Part shown: in pieces, positions 53,933 to 58,483 of the stretch
Layout: every line of letters begins with the position of its first letter
Numbering within the stretch: the first letter of the stretch is position 1
Source: Promethearchaeota archaeon
Lineage (GTDB): Archaea > Asgardarchaeota > Lokiarchaeia > Sigyniarchaeales > SOKP01
Length of the DNA: 58,483 nucleotides
Assembly: GCA_019058295.1 (NCBI GenBank)
Contig: JAHPZI010000029.1
Location: 1-58,483, forward strand
Direction of reading: 5' to 3'
Notes under the pieces: model-generated
The model's database searches: none
What the model was told of the DNA's origin: nothing
Seen by the model: the letters and a program-made list of their open reading frames with translations, nothing else
Translations under genes and position numbers: made by a program

Positions 53933-55168
53933 TTATCCTGCCAATTGAATGCTACAAGGAAAAACCGCTGCTTTTGGAGGATCGCTATAATCATCAGATA
54001 ATTGTTTTATTAAACTATCCCAATCCTGAAATAATTTTACAGATTTAGGGAAAAAATGATATAAATCAGAAAGACTAATATTAGGTGAGAAGAAATAAAC
54101 TTGTTTTCTTTTTACAAAAGCTTTCCAAATGATACTTTCCCCTAAATTATTATATAACTTTGCTCCAGTTTCAGCTACGAGGCTATGATATCCACGCCCT
54201 TCATATGAAGAAGACATTAACACAATAGTACCTTTTCTATCAAGAATTTTATTTGAAGCAGTCATTAGAAAATTAAAGCCTTTAACTGATTGATTTAATT
54301 CAGAATCTTCAGGAAATAGATTGAAGAAGCAGATTTGATTTTCAAGCGTATAATCTGTTGAATAATTTTCTTTTGCGATCTCCATAGCTTTTCTATGAGC
54401 ATCTCTAAAGTGTCCTGCTGTTAAAGCAGCAATATCTCCTCGTTCAGTTAAAATCGCATTAATAGAGAAATCTAAGCCTACTTTATCCGCAATATCTTCA
54501 ATATCTTTCCTAATCTCAGTCATTCTACCTATTCCTGCCCCTATACCTCTCATTCCAGCGGAATGATTTGCTTCGAGAGTGCGAATTCCACAGACACCTG
54601 GTAATACAATCTTCGCACCACCTCCAAATCCTGCTAAAGGGTGAGGTATCACTCCTCCTAAAGAGATTTTTAAATCAGCACTGACATAAGTAGAATTAAC
54701 ATCAATAGGAGTCCCAATTTTTGATTCACCAAGATTAGTGAGATTTTCATAGGGATGATGATTTTCAATGCAAATTGTATCTACAACTTCTCTTCCAAGC
54801 TTTAGAATACAATCATGTCGATTCATTGGTTTATGAGCGCCTAAAGCTAATAAAATAATTATTTGATCCTTCGCTACATTTGCTTTTTCTAATTCCTCAA
54901 AAACAAAGGGTAATACTTTATAGACTGGTGTAGTTCTTGTCATATCATCAACAACAATTACAACTTTTTCCTTTCCTTTTGCTAATTCTGACAATTTAGG
55001 AGTTCCAATTGGATTGAGAATAGATTCTTTAATTTCATTATCAGATATTTGTGGTGCTTCCGCTCCGGTCATACTACAAACGGATACGTCCCAAGAATCT
55101 GGAAATTTTAATTCTAAATATTCTGGCTCTCGCCAAGCAGCCCAAGGTACTTTAAATATCTTTACCAA
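53933..55168 (-). CDS. LarA-like nickel-dependent racemase/epimerase
   Basis: A 411-residue member of the LarA (DUF2088) family, in which lactate racemase uses a nickel-pincer nucleotide. Family marks are VVDDMTRTTP, ALGAHKPMNRHD (catalytic His), ENHHPYENLTNLG, and PHPLAGFGGGAKIVLPGVCG, which contains the Lys that holds the cofactor. The genes for cofactor synthesis (LarBCE) are not in the window. Many LarA homologues act on other hydroxy acids, so lactate is not assured. Confidence 0.9.
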   Translation of the reverse strand: MVKIFKVPWAAWREPEYLELKFPDSWDVSVCSMTGAEAPQISDNEIKESILNPIGTPKLSELAKGKEKVVIVVDDMTRTTPVYKVLPFVFEELEKANVAKDQIIILLALGAHKPMNRHDCILKLGREVVDTICIENHHPYENLTNLGESKIGTPIDVNSTYVSADLKISLGGVIPHPLAGFGGGAKIVLPGVCGIRTLEANHSAGMRGIGAGIGRMTEIRKDIEDIADKVGLDFSINAILTERGDIAALTAGHFRDAHRKAMEIAKENYSTDYTLENQICFFNLFPEDSELNQSVKGFNFLMTASNKILDRKGTIVLMSSSYEGRGYHSLVAETGAKLYNNLGESIIWKAFVKRKQVYFFSPNISLSDLYHFFPKSVKLFQDWDSLIKQLSDDYSDPPKAAVFPCSIQLAG

Positions 55169-55321
55169 GAAAATTCACTTCAATATTTTTTTTTAATATT
55201 ATTTCAATTTGCATTATTAATTAATCTTTTAAATTTCTCTTAAGATAAAAAAATAAAGAATTGAATATTTACTTAATCATCTAAATTCTAAGAAAATACA
55301 TGATGGTTTACTTTTACTCAA

Positions 55322-56146
55322 ATGATTGATAATTTGAAGATTTTCGATTCACATATTCATTATTTGGGGAAATTTAAGAGAAGGGATGAAACTTTAACAG
55401 ACTTTTTAGATAGATTCGGAATTGACAAATCAATTGTCACTGCATTGAACACATCTGCTAATAAAAATTTGCTAATTAGAGATGATATAAATTTTAACGA
55501 AAAGGAATATGCTGAAAAATTATATGCAAAAAGCCAACATAATCACGAAGTAGTTAGAGAATTAATTAAGAAAAATTCAGATAGATTAGTAGGCGTTTAT
55601 TGGTTTAATCCCAGAATTGCCGATGATAACGATTGGAAAACTTTAGAAAAATATATTAAAGATTACAATTTTAAAGGTGTAAAAATTCAGGCTTCACTTG
55701 ATAATTTGAAGATTCCAAATGATTTGTTTGAATTAGCGGAATTTTGTATAGGTTTCGATATTCCACTTTTTATTCATTCTGGACAATCTTTCTTTTTCCA
55801 AGAACCATTTCGCGTCAAAGATATTTATACTTTAGTTAAAAAATATGGAGAGCTCAAATGTGTCATTTTGCATGCGGCTTACACTATGGAATATTGTATT
55901 AGTTGTTTGAAATTTTTTCCTAAATGCTCTAATGTATATTTTGAAACAAGTTTATCAATCCCATATGGGATAAATATTTTGATTAAAGTCATGGGGAACC
56001 ACCGGGTTATGTATGGATCAGATTCACCAGCAGCAACCACACCAGATATAGAAATTAATAAAATTAGAATTCTTGATTTAGATAAAAAAACGTTAGAAAA
56101 TGTATTTTATAATAATATAAGCAATCTAATAGGTGAAATCTCATAA
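55322..56146 (+). CDS. Metal-dependent amidohydrolase, paralogue 1
   Basis: A 274-residue TIM-barrel amidohydrolase (amidohydrolase 2 type). Metal-ligand motifs: FDSHIHYLG at the N-terminus, PLFIHSGQSFF, CVILHAAYTMEY and MYGSDSPAATTPD at the C-terminal end. All metal ligands (His, His, His, His, Asp) are present. Some relatives decarboxylate rather than hydrolyse. Its stop codon overlaps the next gene, a paralogue. Confidence 0.85.
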   Translation: MIDNLKIFDSHIHYLGKFKRRDETLTDFLDRFGIDKSIVTALNTSANKNLLIRDDINFNEKEYAEKLYAKSQHNHEVVRELIKKNSDRLVGVYWFNPRIADDNDWKTLEKYIKDYNFKGVKIQASLDNLKIPNDLFELAEFCIGFDIPLFIHSGQSFFFQEPFRVKDIYTLVKKYGELKCVILHAAYTMEYCISCLKFFPKCSNVYFETSLSIPYGINILIKVMGNHRVMYGSDSPAATTPDIEINKIRILDLDKKTLENVFYNNISNLIGEIS

Positions 56147-57015
56147 ATCAACAAGATAAATTTAGAATTTTTGACAGTCATCTCCATACCTATGGAAAAT
56201 TCATAGGAGAATCTAAAAATGTGCTTGATTATATGGATAGATTTAACGTAGAGAAAGCAATAATAACAACAATTAATAGAGCAAAATTTTTTCAAAAGAA
56301 CGATAAATCCGGAAATATAAATCCGCTCGAGAATAATATGGCAGATCTCTTAAAAAATTTTAAAAAAGTAATGTTAAAAGGGCAGCTACCTCATCAAGAC
56401 GTAATAGATATTGCAAATAAATCTCCCGAACGATTTTATAAACTTTTTTGGTTTAATCCTAATTTAGAACCTGAGGAAGAAGAATCAAACTACAAAATTT
56501 TAGAAGAACATTTTAAAAAAGGATTCTGCGGCGTAAAAATACATAACATATTTCATATGTTCAGAGTTCCAAGAGATATTCTTAAATTAGTTTCATTTAT
56601 TCAAGAATATAATAAAAATTTGATATTATTTATTCATTCTGCTCCTGATACTTCGTTTTTTAAAGGTGTTTCATGTAGGGATATCGCAAAATTAGCAAAA
56701 AATCAGGAATTTCAGGAATTACGAATAATTGTAGGACATGCTGCCTATAGCATGGAATACAGTATGGATGTAGCATTTAATTTAAAAAAATTTAAGAATG
56801 TTTATTTTGAGACTTCTGCTTCTGCGTCTTTTGGAATTTATAATATATTTAAGGCTGTAGGCTCTAAACGCATTTTATTTGGGTCTGACTCTCCGGTTGT
56901 ATCTCCAATCCAGCTTGAAATCGACAAAATATTGACATTGCCTATTTCTAATGAAGTAAAACAAGATATCTTATATAATAATGTAAATAAGCTACTTGAA
57001 TTTTGTCAAAATTAA
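56143..57015 (+). CDS. Metal-dependent amidohydrolase, paralogue 2; probable ATA start
   Basis: A paralogue of the preceding gene, sharing FIHSAPDTSFF, GHAAYSMEYSM and LFGSDSPVVSP. The DSHLH metal motif lies upstream of the first standard start (GTG 56221), so the true start must be earlier. The frame is open from 56137 and contains no ATG, GTG or TTG there. An ATA at 56143 follows aggtga by six bases and overlaps the upstream stop as ATAA, like the common ATGA overlap. With that start the protein has 290 residues. The pair is probably an operon and may form a heteromer. Confidence 0.8.
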   Translation: MNQQDKFRIFDSHLHTYGKFIGESKNVLDYMDRFNVEKAIITTINRAKFFQKNDKSGNINPLENNMADLLKNFKKVMLKGQLPHQDVIDIANKSPERFYKLFWFNPNLEPEEEESNYKILEEHFKKGFCGVKIHNIFHMFRVPRDILKLVSFIQEYNKNLILFIHSAPDTSFFKGVSCRDIAKLAKNQEFQELRIIVGHAAYSMEYSMDVAFNLKKFKNVYFETSASASFGIYNIFKAVGSKRILFGSDSPVVSPIQLEIDKILTLPISNEVKQDILYNNVNKLLEFCQN

Positions 57016-57274
57016 TTTAAGTAAAAATCCTTATTATGTCATCTTAAATTTACTAAATAATTTATTTTTTTTATTCCCAAATTCAGACTTTAACAAATTT
57101 AAAATATCTTTAACAAATAATCTTATTGTTAAAATAAACTCAATTAAGGTCTATTAAAAGATAAAATTAAATGAAAATCTTATCGTTTTAAATAAAGTAA
57201 AAATAGTAAAAATTAACTTTTAAGAGATTCTTGTGATAATATAAAAATTAATATAGTATAGAGGAAGAACGTCC
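57016..57274. other. AT-rich spacer before the last gene
   Basis: About 259 bases with no open frame of note. A gagga ribosome-site-like element (57261-57265) marks its right end. Confidence 0.4.
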
Positions 57275-58483
57275 ATTCCATATTTTAAAAAAATTCTTCT
57301 TATTCAAGCTTCTCAAATTCGAGTACCTGGAGAATACTTTTATGGCATACCATATGGTGTTTTATTTCTAAATTCTTATTTGCGTAAGGCAGGCATTGTT
57401 ACTATGATTTTCGATCGACAATTAAATACTTCTCTGAAGAAATTAAAAGAAGTTATTTTAACATATAAGCCCGATGTTATTGGCATTTCTGCTGTGACTT
57501 CTCAAAGTTATGATGCAAAATTGATAATAAAGAAAGTTAGAGAATGGATACCTAACATAATTATCATTGTAGGAGGTGTACATTTTACTGCAGAACCACA
57601 AGATGGTCTCGATTATGGAGCAAATTATGTTTTTCGAGGAGACAGTGAAGAATCTCTTCTTGATTTTATGAATAATGGTCCTCCTAAAGATAATAAAATT
57701 ATTTGGGGTAAGCCTCTGGAAAATCTAGATGATATTCCAAATTTAACTATGGATGATGTTGAACCCTATATCGAAATGCTTCGATGGGGTCCGATATCTT
57801 ATTTTGTTTTAATTGGATCAAGAGGGTGCCCTTACAATTGTAATTTTTGCTTGGGAAAAGACCAGAGGCCAAAGGGAATACGCTATCATTCAATTGACAG
57901 AATTATTGATTTTATCTCTCAAATTGTTGAAAAATTCGATGTCCATACATTTGGATTTTATGATGATATATTTGTTATGAAAAATTCGCGTGTAAGAGAA
58001 TTTTGTGAAAAAATTAAGAAAAAAATCTCAACTCCTCTTAAATTTGAATGCTTTACTCATGCAGGACATGGTGATAGTGAATTATATCAACTAATGCATC
58101 AAACTGGTTTTACTCGCATGTCATTTGGAGTTGAGCATGGAAATGACAGGATTTTATCGATAATGGGAAAAAATATTACTAAAGCAAAAATTGAGGAGAC
58201 ATGCAAACAAATTTATAAGGCGGGCATAAAACTTCATCTCACGTATGTCCTAGGAAATATAACAGAAACAAATAAGACAATAACAGAAACAGTAGATTTC
58301 TCAATTTATCTTCATAAAAAATATAAAGCAAGATCTTATATTTCTTTCATGCAACCATTGCCAGGTGCTCCTATATATAAAGTTGCTGAGCAATATGGCT
58401 ACTATTTACCGAAAAGAAGAATTTTTCTGAATATAGATTTATCTTATATTCCTTTTAATGTTACTGTTAAACATATGATAAAA
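57275..58483 (+). CDS. B12-binding-domain radical SAM protein, partial; probable ATT start
   Basis: The frame covers 403 codons and runs off the window. An N-terminal cobalamin-binding-like Rossmann domain (KKILLIQASQIRVPGEYFYG, PDVIGISAVTSQSYDAKLI, IIIVGGVHFTAEPQ) is followed by the radical SAM cluster motif Cys185-X3-Cys189-X2-Cys192 (GCPYNCNFC) and the barrel (FGFYDDIFV, FGVEHGNDRIL). Members of this class often methylate or rearrange substrates. A TAG closes the frame upstream, and the first ATG is deep inside the B12 domain. ATT 57275, behind gagga, is therefore the most likely start. Substrate unknown. Confidence 0.82.
   Translation, partial: MPYFKKILLIQASQIRVPGEYFYGIPYGVLFLNSYLRKAGIVTMIFDRQLNTSLKKLKEVILTYKPDVIGISAVTSQSYDAKLIIKKVREWIPNIIIIVGGVHFTAEPQDGLDYGANYVFRGDSEESLLDFMNNGPPKDNKIIWGKPLENLDDIPNLTMDDVEPYIEMLRWGPISYFVLIGSRGCPYNCNFCLGKDQRPKGIRYHSIDRIIDFISQIVEKFDVHTFGFYDDIFVMKNSRVREFCEKIKKKISTPLKFECFTHAGHGDSELYQLMHQTGFTRMSFGVEHGNDRILSIMGKNITKAKIEETCKQIYKAGIKLHLTYVLGNITETNKTITETVDFSIYLHKKYKARSYISFMQPLPGAPIYKVAEQYGYYLPKRRIFLNIDLSYIPFNVTVKHMIK

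Noticed and set aside
1..58483. tRNA, rRNA or CRISPR arrays
   Set aside because: No G+C-rich structured islands, cloverleaf-like segments or regularly spaced repeats were seen in the intergenic regions, though a dedicated search was not possible.

Overview
The window looks like a stretch of an Asgard (Promethearchaeota, most like Lokiarchaeia) archaeal chromosome. It is strongly AT-rich. It carries archaeal information-processing genes (the N-terminal end of a TFB/TFIIB gene and an aIF1A gene). It also has features typical of that group: small longin/roadblock-like proteins, a zinc-ribbon leucine-rich-repeat protein, membrane proteins with a cysteine-rich zinc domain, and 7TM histidine kinases. 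This placement is inferred from gene content; no rRNA or tRNA gene is visible.

Layout. Positions 1-6.5 kb hold partial tfb, a PAS histidine kinase, a 7TM protein, a GNAT-like protein, a broken longin gene and an unusual RHH-HisKA-REC regulator. From 6.6 to 15 kb there is a beta-propeller protein, a tandem pair of longin-like paralogues, an isochorismatase-like hydrolase, a membrane zinc-domain protein, a QueG-like Fe-S protein and several small proteins. From 15 to 27.8 kb come a radical SAM enzyme, a CaiB-type CoA transferase, an acetoacetyl-CoA synthetase-like ligase, UspA, a compositionally distinct methyltransferase, a 7TM kinase, a membrane-anchored propeller, LRR, cold-shock and aIF1A genes. 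From 27.8 to 33.5 kb a divergent pair of glycosidases (GH78 and GH127) and a SPASM-like radical SAM gene suggest use of plant-type rhamnose/arabinose glycans.

From 34.7 to 53 kb is a large block of CoA and 2-oxoacid metabolism. It holds an acyl-CoA dehydrogenase, a four-subunit 2-oxoacid:ferredoxin oxidoreductase (korC-D-A-B) joined to an HdrA-MvhD fusion, a thiolase-like protein with its DUF35 partner, the large subunit of methylmalonyl-CoA mutase, an NDP-forming acyl-CoA synthetase, a thioesterase, a three-gene pyruvate:ferredoxin oxidoreductase and an enoyl-CoA hydratase. Together they can be read as anaerobic oxidation of acyl-CoA and 2-oxoacids, with electrons going to ferredoxin and a flavin electron-bifurcating HdrA, and energy recovered by an ADP-forming synthetase. 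The end of the window has YjbQ, a membrane/longin gene pair, a LarA-like racemase, two tandem amidohydrolases and a partial B12-type radical SAM gene.

The most striking observation is the pyruvate:ferredoxin oxidoreductase beta subunit at 50641-51729. Its two halves are in reversed order compared with the normal family, so the thiamine-diphosphate motif is split between the C-terminus (GDG) and the N-terminus (NYDN), while all four expected cluster cysteines are kept. This looks like a circular permutation. A second pattern is that four genes (43434, 56143, 57275 on the plus strand and 9401 on the minus strand) have full-length reading frames with no ATG, GTG or TTG at the expected start, but an ATT or ATA behind a Shine-Dalgarno-like motif. 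Further points are a thiolase with proline in place of its nucleophile cysteine, two decayed gene remnants, and several unusual domain fusions.
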